A stretch of 64,000 nucleotides of DNA from Hoeflea sp. (GCF_014359905.1 NZ_JACIYP010000016.1:1-64000), one strand, 5' to 3'. Counted from the first letter of the stretch, positions 54,317 through 63,634 are shown. The notes: generated by a model from the letters alone, not told the origin. Program-made: numbers and translations.

Positions 54317-55234
54317 ATGGCGCCAATCGGCCATCTGACGCAACCCACGGCGCGGCTTGATGCCCTGTCCCGCGCCCGTCAGCGTGCAGCGCTGCTGCCC
54401 GATTGCCTGGCCGAGGCCCGCCGCGTCGCCAACACCGTGATCGCCGGCTGGCACGGCCGCCGCAAGCGCGGCATCGGCGAGACCTTCTGGCAGTTCAGAC
54501 CCTATGTCGACGGCGAATCGCTGTCGCAGATCGACTGGCGGCGCTCGGCGCGCGACGATCATCTCTATGTGCGTGACCGCGAATGGGAAGCCGCCCACAC
54601 GATCTGGCTCTGGGCCGACCAATCGCCCTCGATGCTCTACAAGTCCGATGTGGCGATGGTCGGCAAGGAAAGCCGTGCGCTGGTGCTGATGCTGGCGCTG
54701 GCCGAAATCCTGGCGCGTTCGGGCGAACGGGTCGGCTGCCCCGGCGTGATGGAGCCGGTTGCCTCCCGCAACGCCGCCGAACGGCTGGCGCTGGCGCTGG
54801 CCCACGCGCCGCGGCAGACCGCGCTGCCGGATCTTGGCCGTGTCGGGCGCATGAGCGACGTGGTCCTGATCGGTGATTTTCTCGATCCGGACGAGACGCT
54901 GGAGCGCTGCATCGGGCCCGCGGCGCGGCGCGGCATCCGCGGCCACCTCATCGAGATTTCCGATCCGGTGGAAGAGAATTTCCCCTATTCCGGGCGCACC
55001 GAGTTCCGCGATCCGGAGACCGGGCAGAAACTGGTCGCCGGACGCGCTGAAACCGTGGCCGCCGATTACCGCCGCGCCTGGCTTGCCCGCCGCGAGGTGC
55101 TGGCACAAGGCGTACGGCACTTGGGCTGGAGCTTTCTGTCGCACAGCACCGGCCGGCTGGCGTCAGAAGCGCTGGCCGCCGCGCATGGCCATCTGTCGGG
55201 CATTCCTGCTGCAGCCAAGCGGGTGCCGGCATGA
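54317..55234 (+). CDS. DUF58 protein with VWA-like fold
   Basis: 305 residues using ATG 54317, four bases after the moxR stop. The DUF58 signature is GIGETFWQFRPYVDGESLSQIDWRRSARDDHLYVR, and the VWA-type MIDAS region is WLWADQSPSM (D-x-S-x-S, intact). Soluble, no signal. DUF58 proteins are partners of MoxR ATPases. Its last bases overlap the next start (ATGA). Confidence 0.9.
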   Translation: MAPIGHLTQPTARLDALSRARQRAALLPDCLAEARRVANTVIAGWHGRRKRGIGETFWQFRPYVDGESLSQIDWRRSARDDHLYVRDREWEAAHTIWLWADQSPSMLYKSDVAMVGKESRALVLMLALAEILARSGERVGCPGVMEPVASRNAAERLALALAHAPRQTALPDLGRVGRMSDVVLIGDFLDPDETLERCIGPAARRGIRGHLIEISDPVEENFPYSGRTEFRDPETGQKLVAGRAETVAADYRRAWLARREVLAQGVRHLGWSFLSHSTGRLASEALAAAHGHLSGIPAAAKRVPA

Positions 55235-58035
55235 TCGCGGGCTTCCCCCTGGCCTTCGGGGCGCCGGCCATCCTGTTCGGATTGCTGGCCTTGCCGGTGA
55301 TCTGGTGGCTGCTGCGGCTGACGCCGCCGCGCCCCCAGGCCGAGCCCTTCGCCCCGCTCGCCATTCTCGCCCGGGTGCTCAAGCCCGAGGAGACCCCGTC
55401 GCGCAGCCCCTGGTGGCTGACCGCGCTTCGGCTGCTGATTGCGGCGCTGGTGATCCTGGCGCTGGCCGAGCCGGTGCTCAATCCGCGCGACCGGGCGTTG
55501 TCCTCGGACGGTCCGCTGGCGCTGATCATCGACAATGGCTGGGCCAGCGCCCCCGACTGGGAGGCGCGCGTTGATGCCGCCGACATGCTGATCGGCGAAG
55601 CCGGTGATCTCGACGTTCCGGTCTCCATCGTCTTCACCGCCGAGCGCCGTCCCGACGCCACGCCCGGAAGCTTCGAGCGGGCGCGCGAACAATTGCGCGC
55701 CGCCAAACCCCGCCCGCTCAAGCCCATGCGCGACAGCGCGGTGACCGCGCTGATTGCGGCACTTGGCGAGACCCGGCCCGGAACGATCGCCTATTTGTCC
55801 GATGGCGTTGACACCGAAGATGCCTCGGCGGCGCTCAGTCGGCTTGCGGCACTTGAACCCGCCGCCGTCCGCATCATCGGCGCCGACGGGGCGACAGCAC
55901 TTGTTCTGAGCAACGCCGACAATGGCGCCGATGCGCTGACCGTCGCCGTCAATCGGCTCGAAACCGGAACCGCCGACCGCTATCGCTTGTCCGCGCGCGA
56001 CAGTCAGGGCCGCGAGATCGCCACAGGAGACGTCGCCTTTGCGGTCACGGAGACCAGCGCCACCGGCACGATCTCCGCCCCCTTCGAGATCCGCAACGAC
56101 ATTGCCCGTCTCGATGTCGTGGGCATCGACACCGCCGGCTCGGCGCGGCTGCTCGACGACAGTTTCCGCCGCCGCCGCGTCGCGCTGATCTCGGGCGAAG
56201 CATCCGACATCGCCCAGCCCCTGCTGTCGCCGCTCTACTACATCAACCGGGCGCTCTCGCCCTATGCCGACCTGATCGAGGCCGACAGCGCCGACATGTC
56301 CGAAGCGGTTCCCAAACTGCTTGGCCAAGCGCCCGCCGTCATCGTCATGGCGGATATCGGTGTTCTTCCAGACGATGTGGGCCAGCCGCTCAACGAGTGG
56401 ATCGAACGCGGCGGCACGCTGATCCGCTTCGCCGGCCCCCGGCTCGCCGCCGCCCCGTCCGACGATACTCTGACGCCCGTGCTGCTGCGCAAGGGTGAGC
56501 GCGAACTTGGCGGCGCCATGTCGTGGATCGAACCGCAGCCGCTCGCCGCCTATCCCCCGACCGGACCCTTTGCCGGACTGCCGGCGCCGCGCGACGTGAC
56601 CGTCAGCCGCCAGGTTCTGGCCGAGCCCTCGGCCGATCTCGCGGAGCGCACCTGGGCGAGCCTCGCCGATGGAACGCCCCTGGTCACCGCCGCCGACCGC
56701 GGCGCCGGGCGCATCGTGCTGTTCCATGTCACCGCCGAGGCGGGCTGGTCCAACCTTCCGATATCGGGCCATTTCGTCGACATGCTGCGCCGCGTGGTGC
56801 AATTGTCGCGCGCGGTTTCCGGCGGCGGCGAGGCCGGATCCGGCATCCTGCCGCCCTGGCGATTGCTCGACGCCAATGGCGCGCTGTTGCCCGCCAGCGG
56901 CGATGCCAGGCCCCTCGATCTCACAGCTGGCGCCGTGGCCCAGGTGAGCGCCGACAATCCGCCCGGCCTCTATGGCGCCGAAGACGGCTTCGTGGCGCTG
57001 AACCTGTTCGCGCCGGGCGACACGCTGAGCCCGGTCGCAATTCCCGAGTTCGAGGTGCCTGTCACCCGCGCGCCTGTTGCAGGCGACAGCACCGTCGATT
57101 TCAGGCCGTGGCTGTTCGGCGCGGCGCTGATCGCGCTCATCGCCGACACGATCATCATGCTGGTGCTGAACGGCGCCTTCCGTCGCCGTGCCTTCAAGCC
57201 CGCTGCCGCAGCGGTGCTTTTCGCCCTTGGCGTATCCATGGCACTGCTGGCCGCCCCCGGCCCGGCCCTAGCCCAGGACACCCAGCCCGGCGACGCCGAT
57301 GTGCTGGAAAGCCTCGATCGCACCCGTCTGGCCTATGTCATCACCGGTGACGACGACACCGACGCCACCAGCCAGTCCGGGCTCGACAGCCTGTCCGCCT
57401 ATCTGGCCTCGAGAACCGCGCTGGAACCGGGTTCTGCGATGGGCGTGGACATCGAAACCGACCAGCTCGCGTTCTATCCTCTGATCTACTGGCCGATGGA
57501 TGACAGCACACCGCTTCCCTCGCCCGCCGCCATCAGCCGCATCGACGCCTATATGAAAAGCGGCGGCACGGTGCTGTTCGACACCCGCGACGAGATCGTC
57601 GATCTGAGCGGCGGCTCGAGCCAGATGACCCTGAGATTGCAGCAGATTCTCGCCAGTCTCGACATTCCGCCGCTTGAGCCGGTCCCGGCCGATCACGTGC
57701 TGACCAAGTCCTTCTATCTGCTCGATACATTTCCGGGCCGCTATTCCGACGGCCCCCTGTGGGTGGAGGCCACGCCCCAGACCGACAATCCGGCAGAGCG
57801 GCCGGCGCGCTCCGGCGACGGCGTCTCCTCGATCCTGATCACCGGCAACGACATGGCCGCCGCCTGGGCGCTCGACGAGCAGGGGTTCCCGATGTTCTCC
57901 ACCGTCCCCGCCGACCCCTGGCAGCGCGAATATGCGTTCCGTGCAGGCGTCAACATCGTCATGTACATGCTGACCGGCAACTACAAGGCCGACCAGGTGC
58001 ACATTCCGGCGCTGCTCGAACGGTTGGGACAATGA
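55231..58035 (+). CDS. Large membrane protein: BatA-type N-terminus plus DUF4159
   Basis: 934 residues. Two N-terminal helices (about 8-28 and 62-82) flank a BatA-like loop, then a VWA-like region (about 90-300) where the MIDAS motif is altered: LALIIDNGWASAPDW lacks the normal D-x-S-x-S. A long middle part (about 300-620) resembles a glutamine-amidotransferase-like fold. Two more hydrophobic segments (about 624-645 and 656-680), the second resembling a signal peptide ending ALAQD, precede a C-terminal DUF4159 domain (about 690-934). It looks like a fusion of what are separate proteins elsewhere. Confidence 0.85.
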   Translation: MIAGFPLAFGAPAILFGLLALPVIWWLLRLTPPRPQAEPFAPLAILARVLKPEETPSRSPWWLTALRLLIAALVILALAEPVLNPRDRALSSDGPLALIIDNGWASAPDWEARVDAADMLIGEAGDLDVPVSIVFTAERRPDATPGSFERAREQLRAAKPRPLKPMRDSAVTALIAALGETRPGTIAYLSDGVDTEDASAALSRLAALEPAAVRIIGADGATALVLSNADNGADALTVAVNRLETGTADRYRLSARDSQGREIATGDVAFAVTETSATGTISAPFEIRNDIARLDVVGIDTAGSARLLDDSFRRRRVALISGEASDIAQPLLSPLYYINRALSPYADLIEADSADMSEAVPKLLGQAPAVIVMADIGVLPDDVGQPLNEWIERGGTLIRFAGPRLAAAPSDDTLTPVLLRKGERELGGAMSWIEPQPLAAYPPTGPFAGLPAPRDVTVSRQVLAEPSADLAERTWASLADGTPLVTAADRGAGRIVLFHVTAEAGWSNLPISGHFVDMLRRVVQLSRAVSGGGEAGSGILPPWRLLDANGALLPASGDARPLDLTAGAVAQVSADNPPGLYGAEDGFVALNLFAPGDTLSPVAIPEFEVPVTRAPVAGDSTVDFRPWLFGAALIALIADTIIMLVLNGAFRRRAFKPAAAAVLFALGVSMALLAAPGPALAQDTQPGDADVLESLDRTRLAYVITGDDDTDATSQSGLDSLSAYLASRTALEPGSAMGVDIETDQLAFYPLIYWPMDDSTPLPSPAAISRIDAYMKSGGTVLFDTRDEIVDLSGGSSQMTLRLQQILASLDIPPLEPVPADHVLTKSFYLLDTFPGRYSDGPLWVEATPQTDNPAERPARSGDGVSSILITGNDMAAAWALDEQGFPMFSTVPADPWQREYAFRAGVNIVMYMLTGNYKADQVHIPALLERLGQ

Positions 58036-58036
58036 C

Positions 58037-60097
58037 ATGACCCTCGCCTTCGATCCCTTCCTGCCGCTGCCGCTGATCCTGGCGATCGCCCTGGTCGCAC
58101 TCCTGCTTGTCGGCTGGGCGGCCTTCAAGCGGATGCGCGGCGCGGCGCTGCGCGCACTGGCGCTCGCGGCGCTGGTGCTGGCGCTTGCCAACCCGGTCGT
58201 CAATTTCGAGGACCGCGAAGCGGTCACCAGCGTCGTCGCCATCGTCGTCGACCGAAGCCCCAGCCAGATGACGCCTGACCGCACAGCGCGGACGGACGCA
58301 ACCCTCGCCGCCCTGACCGAGCGCCTCGCACGCTACCCGGCCTTCGAGACCCGGATCATCGAGGCCGTGACCGACCCCGATGCGCAATCGCCCTCCACCC
58401 GGCTGTTCGAGGCGCTGGCGTCCGGCATTCGCGACGTGCCGAGCTCGCGGCTCGCCGGCGCGGTGATGATCACCGACGGCCAGATCCACGACGTGCCGGG
58501 CTCGCTCTCGGCGCTCGGCCTCGATGCGCCGTTGCACGGGCTCATCGTCGGCGATGAGGGCGAGGTTGACCGCCGGATCGACGTGGTCCGCAGCCCCCGC
58601 TTCGGTATCGTCGGCGAGGATCAGGAGATCGTCTACCGCGTCAGCGAGGATGGCGGCGCCGCTCCCGGCCCCGTCGAAGTGACGGTGCGGGTCAATGGCG
58701 AGGAGGTGTCGACCGAAAGTGCGATGTCCGGTGAGGAGAGCTCGTTCTATCTCAACCTGCCGCGCGGCGGCGAGAACATCATCGAATTCGCCGTCGATCC
58801 GCTCGCGGGCGAGGTCACCACCGCCAACAACCACGCCGTCACCCTGATCGAGGGTATCCGCGAAAACCTGCGCGTGCTTCTGGTCTCCGGCGCGCCCCAT
58901 GCCGGCGAACGCGCCTGGCGCAACCTGCTCAAATCCGACGCCTCGGTCGACCTGGTGCATTTCACCATTCTGCGCCCTCCGGAAAAACAGGACGGCACGC
59001 CGATCTCCGAGCTCTCGCTGATCGCCTTTCCGACGCGCGAACTGTTTGTCGAGAAGATCGACGAGTTCGATCTCATTATTTTCGACCGCTACCAGAACCG
59101 CGGCGTTCTGCCGGTGCTCTATTATGATTACATCGCCCGCTATGTCGAAGACGGCGGCGCGCTTCTGGTCGCTGCCGGCCCGGAATTCGCCGGCATGGAA
59201 TCCATCGCCGAGACGCCGCTTGCGCCCGCGCTTCCGGCCATGCCCACGGGCGAGGTCACCAGCGCCGGCTATTATCCGCGCCTGTCTGACGATGGCAGAC
59301 GCCATCCGGTCACGCGCATGCTTCCCGGCGCCGCAAGCGAGACGCCGGCCTGGGGACGCTGGTTCAGGACAATCGGCGTGCGCGATCTGGTCGGAGACGA
59401 AATCATGCACGGCGCCGATGGGGCGCCGCTGCTGGTGCTCAACCGCTACGGCGAGGGCCGGGTGGCGATGCTGCTGTCCGATCATGGCTGGCTGTGGTCG
59501 CGCGGCTTCGAAGGCGGCGGCCCGCATGTGGCGCTCTACCGGCGGATTGCGCACTGGCTGATGAAAGAGCCGTCGCTCGAGGAAGAGGCGCTGCGCGCCA
59601 CTGCAAACGGCAGGACGCTGGTGGTCGAGCGCCAGACCATGGGCGACACCACCGATCCCGCAACGATCACGCTGCCCTCCGGCGAAACCCGCGAGATCGT
59701 GCTCTCGCCCGCGGGCGACGGCCTGTTCCGCGCGGAGCTGACGCTCGACGAGCCGGGCCTGGTGGAAGTAAGCTCGGGCGAGTTCAGGGCGCTGGCCCAT
59801 GTCGGCGCGGTCGATGCGCCCGAATTCCGCGCCACCGTGTCGACCACCGACATCCTCGCGCCCCTTTCCGATGAGAGCGGCGGGCTGACGCAGCGGGTCG
59901 ACGAGAGCGCTTCCAACCTGCCGCAGATCCTGCCGACGCGCGCCGCGTCCGTGAACGCCGGAGACCGCATGGGCCTGCGCGCCAGCAATGAAAGCGTGCT
60001 CAAGGGCGTGCGCTCGCTGCCGCTGTTCGGCGGGTTCCTGGGCCTGGCGCTGATGATCCTGGCGCTCGGCGCAACCTGGTTCCGCGAAGGCCGGTAA
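58037..60097 (+). CDS. Membrane VWA-like protein, last gene of the MoxR operon
   Basis: 686 residues. Two N-terminal helices (about 10-29 and 38-56), a VWA-like domain with an intact MIDAS (VVAIVVDRSPSQMTPDRTART, D-x-S-x-S), beta-rich repeats, a glutamine-amidotransferase-like fold (about 250-480; RVLLVSGAPHAGERAW and FDLIIFDRYQ), and a single C-terminal helix (FGGFLGLALMILALGATWF). Starts one base after the previous stop. Function unknown; homologues accompany MoxR and DUF4159 genes in alphaproteobacteria. Confidence 0.8.
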   Translation: MTLAFDPFLPLPLILAIALVALLLVGWAAFKRMRGAALRALALAALVLALANPVVNFEDREAVTSVVAIVVDRSPSQMTPDRTARTDATLAALTERLARYPAFETRIIEAVTDPDAQSPSTRLFEALASGIRDVPSSRLAGAVMITDGQIHDVPGSLSALGLDAPLHGLIVGDEGEVDRRIDVVRSPRFGIVGEDQEIVYRVSEDGGAAPGPVEVTVRVNGEEVSTESAMSGEESSFYLNLPRGGENIIEFAVDPLAGEVTTANNHAVTLIEGIRENLRVLLVSGAPHAGERAWRNLLKSDASVDLVHFTILRPPEKQDGTPISELSLIAFPTRELFVEKIDEFDLIIFDRYQNRGVLPVLYYDYIARYVEDGGALLVAAGPEFAGMESIAETPLAPALPAMPTGEVTSAGYYPRLSDDGRRHPVTRMLPGAASETPAWGRWFRTIGVRDLVGDEIMHGADGAPLLVLNRYGEGRVAMLLSDHGWLWSRGFEGGGPHVALYRRIAHWLMKEPSLEEEALRATANGRTLVVERQTMGDTTDPATITLPSGETREIVLSPAGDGLFRAELTLDEPGLVEVSSGEFRALAHVGAVDAPEFRATVSTTDILAPLSDESGGLTQRVDESASNLPQILPTRAASVNAGDRMGLRASNESVLKGVRSLPLFGGFLGLALMILALGATWFREGR

Positions 60098-60102
60098 CAC
60101 AA

Positions 60103-60131
60103 AAGGGGAAAACCGTGATGGTTCTCCCCTT
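60103..60131. terminator. Stem-loop after the MoxR/VWA operon
   Basis: AAGGGGAAAACC (60103-60114) pairs with GGTTCTCCCCTT (60120-60131) except for one central mismatch, around a 5-base loop. It lies between the converging MoxR operon and ggpS. The T-run is poor, so it is a weak terminator. Confidence 0.5.
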
Positions 60132-60169
60132 GCTTTCCAATCAATGGCATGCCGACGAAAGCTTCCAGC

Positions 60170-61666
60170 TCAGCCGGCCTTCGACAGGCCGTCTTCCGCG
60201 TTGCTGAAATAGCTCATCTGATCCTCGGCCCAAGCCTTGATGCCGTAGCGCTCGACGGTGTGGCGCAGCATCTTCATGCGCTGCCGCCGTTCTTCCTCGG
60301 GCATTGCCAGCGCCTGTTCGATCGCCGTGTCCATGGACCGGTGCGAGAACGGGTTGGTGATCACCGCGGAGGAGAGTTCGACCGATGCGCCGGCAAATTC
60401 GGACAGCACCAGCACCCCGTCGCCGTCGACGCGGGCGGCGGCATATTCCTTGCAGACCAGGTTCATGCCATCGGCCAGCGGCGTGATCCAGCAGACATCG
60501 GCCAGTTGGTAATAGGCGATCAGGTCCTTGAACGGGATCGCAGTCGAGATCAGTGCCACCGGCTGCCATTCGAACGAGCCGAAGGTGCCGTTGATCCGGC
60601 CTGCGACCTGCTCGATCTCGCCCTGGATCTCCTCATAGGCAGCCATGGACCGGTTGGCGCCGACGGAAACATGCATCAGCCGCACATTGCCGTGCATCTC
60701 GGGGTGGGCCTGCAGCAGCCGCTCATAGCTTTCGAGCTGCTGGACGCCGCCCTTGGTGTAATCGGTGCGACCGACCGACAGGATCAGCTTGCAGTCGCCC
60801 AGCTCCTTGCGGATGGCGACGGCGTTTTCGCGGGTCTCCTCGCAAGAAGCGCGCTCCTGAATATAGTCCCAATCGATGCCCACCGGCGAACTCGAGATCC
60901 TGATCTTGCGGCCCTGATACATCACCGCTTCCGGCACGCGCCGGTCGGACATGGCGGTCCCTTCCCAGATGAAATCGGGGTTCACGTCCTTGCGGATGAC
61001 GGGGCCGACTTCGAGAAGGCTCTGCGCCACATGCACGAAATTCACGGCATAGCGCGGGATGTGGAAGCCCACCACGTCGCAGGCAAGCAGGCTCTCGACG
61101 ATCTCGCGCCGCCAGGGCAGCACGTTGAACATGTCGGCTGACGGGAACGGCGTGTGATGAAAGAACGAGATCCGCACATCGGGCCGGAGCTTGCGCAGAT
61201 AGCCGGGCACCAGCCAGAGATTATAGTCATGCACCCAGACCACCGCGCCGGGTGCGGCTTCCGCGGCCGCGGCCTCGGCAAAGGCCCAGTTCACTTCGCG
61301 GAACGTCGGCCAGTCGACCGGGTCGTAATTGTAGCGTTCCTTGAACGAATGCAGGATCGGCCAGAACGCTTCCTTCGAGGTGATGTGATAGAAGCTCGAC
61401 ACCTGGTCGGGCGTGAGCGGCAGGCGCGTGACCGAATATTTGCCGTAAGAGTCCTCGATCTCGATGACGCGCTCGAAATCCGGGTTGGCGGCATCTTCGG
61501 CCAATTTCCAGGCCACCCAGGCGCCCTTGTCGACACGGCCGAAAAAGCCCTTCAGCGTCGGCACGATGCCGTTCGGGCTCTTGTTTTCCTTGAAGACTAT
61601 CTTGCCGTTTTCCTCAACCTCTTCATAGGGTTGACGATGATAGACGATGACAAGATCGCTGGCCAT
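60170..61666 (-). CDS. ggpS: Glucosylglycerol-phosphate synthase
   Basis: 498 residues, GT20 family. Transfers glucose from ADP-glucose to glycerol-3-phosphate, forming the precursor of the osmolyte glucosylglycerol. The sequence follows cyanobacterial GgpS rather than OtsA: the N-terminus is IVYHRQPYEEVEENGKIVFK with SPNGIVPTLKGFF; then VWVHDYNLWLVPGYLRKLRPDV, FFHHTPFPSADMFNVLPWR, VGRTDYTKGGVQQLESYERLL and ITPLADGMNLVCKEYAAARVDGDGVLVLSEFAGASVEL. Length matches GgpS (about 499). It begins four bases after the phosphatase stop. Confidence 0.92.
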   Translation of the reverse strand: MASDLVIVYHRQPYEEVEENGKIVFKENKSPNGIVPTLKGFFGRVDKGAWVAWKLAEDAANPDFERVIEIEDSYGKYSVTRLPLTPDQVSSFYHITSKEAFWPILHSFKERYNYDPVDWPTFREVNWAFAEAAAAEAAPGAVVWVHDYNLWLVPGYLRKLRPDVRISFFHHTPFPSADMFNVLPWRREIVESLLACDVVGFHIPRYAVNFVHVAQSLLEVGPVIRKDVNPDFIWEGTAMSDRRVPEAVMYQGRKIRISSSPVGIDWDYIQERASCEETRENAVAIRKELGDCKLILSVGRTDYTKGGVQQLESYERLLQAHPEMHGNVRLMHVSVGANRSMAAYEEIQGEIEQVAGRINGTFGSFEWQPVALISTAIPFKDLIAYYQLADVCWITPLADGMNLVCKEYAAARVDGDGVLVLSEFAGASVELSSAVITNPFSHRSMDTAIEQALAMPEEERRQRMKMLRHTVERYGIKAWAEDQMSYFSNAEDGLSKAG

Positions 61667-61670
61667 GGTA

Positions 61671-62453
61671 TCAGTATCCTTCTGGTAACTCATGCATGTC
61701 GAAGGCGCGGATCGCCTCCAGGATGCCGGCCGCGCCATGGGCCTTGGCCATGTGCAGGTGCTCAAGATCGGCAACGCGCCTGACCAGCTCCCGTTCCGAA
61801 TTGCCGACCGCGACCGCGGGCAAGCCGCATTCCAGCATCGACAGATCGTTGAGCGTGTCGCCTGCGCAGAGAACGCGCTCGGGCTGAATCGAGAGATACT
61901 CAACCAGCCGGCGCAGGGACGGACCCTTGCTGACGCCATCCGGCAGCACATCGAAGAACCGGTTGTCCGAGATCAGCGGCTGGAATCCCATTTCCAGCAC
62001 GATGTCCCAGGCGGCCGCGTCAAAGCTCTCGCTGTCAATATCATAGCTGACGCGATAGCGGAAATCCGTGGGCTGGAGCGTGAGGCCCGGATGGCCGTCA
62101 AGCCTGGCGCGCACCCGTTCGCCGGCATTGCCCCACCGTGCGGAAATCTCCTGTTCGAGTTCCTCGATCGGAGCGACGCCGGTCTCGGGCGAGACCGTGG
62201 CGATGGTGGTGCCGACATCCCCCACCGCGTAATCCGGCCATGGCACGCCGCGCTCGCGGCACAGGTCGCCGATGAATTTGGGGTCCCGGCCGGTGACGAA
62301 GATCAGCCCGACAGTGGCGCGGTTGTCTTCGATCCAGCTGTAGAGACGCCGACGCTCCTCGTCGCTGCCGCCGAGGAAAGTGCCGTCCAGATCGGTCGCC
62401 AGCACGAATTTGCGCTGGCTCATCCCGTTGGGATCGTTTGCTGCGGATGTCAT
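61671..62453 (-). CDS. HAD phosphatase, probable glucosylglycerol-3-phosphate phosphatase
   Basis: 260 residues of the HAD-IIB/sucrose-phosphatase type. Asp21 and Asp23 of ATDLDGTFLGGS are the nucleophile and acid/base; the other motifs are VTGRD, a Lys in GVSKGPSLRRLVEYL, and GDTLNDLSML. The start overlaps the gpsA stop (ATGA), and GGAGG lies a few bases upstream. Because it sits between gpsA and ggpS, and some GgpS enzymes are natural fusions with an N-terminal HAD phosphatase, dephosphorylation of glucosylglycerol-phosphate is the likely job. Confidence 0.82.
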   Translation of the reverse strand: MTSAANDPNGMSQRKFVLATDLDGTFLGGSDEERRRLYSWIEDNRATVGLIFVTGRDPKFIGDLCRERGVPWPDYAVGDVGTTIATVSPETGVAPIEELEQEISARWGNAGERVRARLDGHPGLTLQPTDFRYRVSYDIDSESFDAAAWDIVLEMGFQPLISDNRFFDVLPDGVSKGPSLRRLVEYLSIQPERVLCAGDTLNDLSMLECGLPAVAVGNSERELVRRVADLEHLHMAKAHGAAGILEAIRAFDMHELPEGY

Positions 62454-63577
62454 TGGGCTGCCTCCACCGCCAGTGTGGCGGGATGATTGATCGAGATCGC
62501 GAGCCCCCGGCGCTCACCTTCAATGGGCCGCGACCAGAGGTCGGCGAAGGTCTGACGGACATCGGCGCCCTGATGCAGAATCCGGTACACGCTTTCGCAG
62601 ATCGGCATGCGGATGCTCATCCGTCGCGCAAGGTCCATGACGGAGACCGAGTTGACCTCGCCCTCCACCACCACCGGTTTGCCGTCAAAGCACCGGTCGC
62701 GGGCAATGCCCTTGCCGAGCTGGACGCCCAAAGACATGTTGCGCGAGGTCTGCGACGAGCAGGTCAGCGTCAGGTCGCCGGCGCCGGCGAGGCCGGTGAC
62801 GGTTTCACGGCGTCCGCCGAACACATCGGCGAGCGTCTTCATCTCGTCCATGCCGCGCACGATCAGCGCCGCGCGGGTGTTCTCGGCATAGCCCGCGCCG
62901 GTCATCATGCCGCAGGCAATGGCAATCACGTTCTTGACCGCACCGCTGACTTCGACGCCGACCAGATCGTCGGAGATATAGGGCCGGAAAAAATCCGAGC
63001 CCAGCGACAGAGCCAGCCGCGCCGCCGCACTGGAGGGCATATCAAGCCGGTCGGTATAGGAAAACTGAAAGGCTATGGTTGCGGCCGTGAGATGGCCCAG
63101 CGCGGTCTCGGTGGCGAATGTCGGTCCGGACAAGGCGCCGATCTGGTGGCCGGGCAGGATCTCGGCCGCCACTTCACTGAGCAAATATCCCGTGCCCGCC
63201 TCGATGCCCTTGGCGCAGAGCGCGACCGGAACGCCGGCGCCCAGATGCGGCCGCATCTGCCAGCAGATGTCGCGCAGGGTGCGCGAGGGCGTGACCAGCA
63301 GCACCGCCTCGGCGCCGTCCAGCGCCTGGGCCAGGTCGGTGGTGGCCTCAATTCCTTCGGGCAAGGGAATGCCCGGCAGGTATTTCGGATTTTCTTTACC
63401 TGTGTTGATTGCCTCGACGACTGACGCGTCACGTCCCCAGATCGCCGTTTGACGGCCGGCGCGACGGGCCACGCTGGCCAGCGCGGTTCCCCACGACCCA
63501 GCGCCGACAACGCAAATCTTGCTGTAGGGAAGTGGCGGAGAAGACAGGTCTTCGGCTTGTGTGCCTAGATAAGTCAT
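62450..63577 (-). CDS. gpsA: Glycerol-3-phosphate dehydrogenase [NAD(P)+]
   Basis: 375 residues. Reduces dihydroxyacetone phosphate to sn-glycerol-3-phosphate, the acceptor for GgpS. The Rossmann loop is CVVGAGSWGTALASVARRAG (about 23-42); the active-site region is GVEVSGAVKNVIAIACGMMTG with the catalytic Lys, and TGLAGAGDLTLTCSSQTSRN follows. About 20 extra N-terminal residues and a C-terminal extension make it longer than usual GpsA (about 330). It may be a pathway-dedicated paralogue. First gene of the three-gene operon, preceded by an inverted repeat. Confidence 0.93.
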   Translation of the reverse strand: MTYLGTQAEDLSSPPLPYSKICVVGAGSWGTALASVARRAGRQTAIWGRDASVVEAINTGKENPKYLPGIPLPEGIEATTDLAQALDGAEAVLLVTPSRTLRDICWQMRPHLGAGVPVALCAKGIEAGTGYLLSEVAAEILPGHQIGALSGPTFATETALGHLTAATIAFQFSYTDRLDMPSSAAARLALSLGSDFFRPYISDDLVGVEVSGAVKNVIAIACGMMTGAGYAENTRAALIVRGMDEMKTLADVFGGRRETVTGLAGAGDLTLTCSSQTSRNMSLGVQLGKGIARDRCFDGKPVVVEGEVNSVSVMDLARRMSIRMPICESVYRILHQGADVRQTFADLWSRPIEGERRGLAISINHPATLAVEAAQ

Positions 63578-63603
63578 ATCGATTTAAGTACGGCTTTCAG
63601 CGC

Positions 63604-63634
63604 TGCATTGCAACCTCTTGATTGCTGCAATGCA
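63604..63634 (-). promoter_or_regulatory. Inverted repeat in the gpsA-ggpS leader
   Basis: TGCATTGCA (63604-63612) and TGCAATGCA (63626-63634) are perfect reverse complements 13 bases apart (centres 22 bases apart, two helical turns). They lie 27-57 bases before the gpsA start, so they could be an operator for a dimeric regulator or a hairpin in the mRNA leader. AT-rich sequence just beyond (ATAAAATTGTCTGAAA) may be part of the promoter. Confidence 0.5.

Noticed and set aside
57959-60100. A 713-codon minus-strand frame across the 686-residue VWA gene.
   Set aside because: Antisense shadow of a gene with recognisable membrane and VWA motifs; no family features in the antisense product.
60170-61666. 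Annotation of the GT20 gene as trehalose-phosphate synthase OtsA.
   Set aside because: The N-terminal and central residues follow GgpS, and the neighbours are gpsA and an HAD phosphatase, not otsB.
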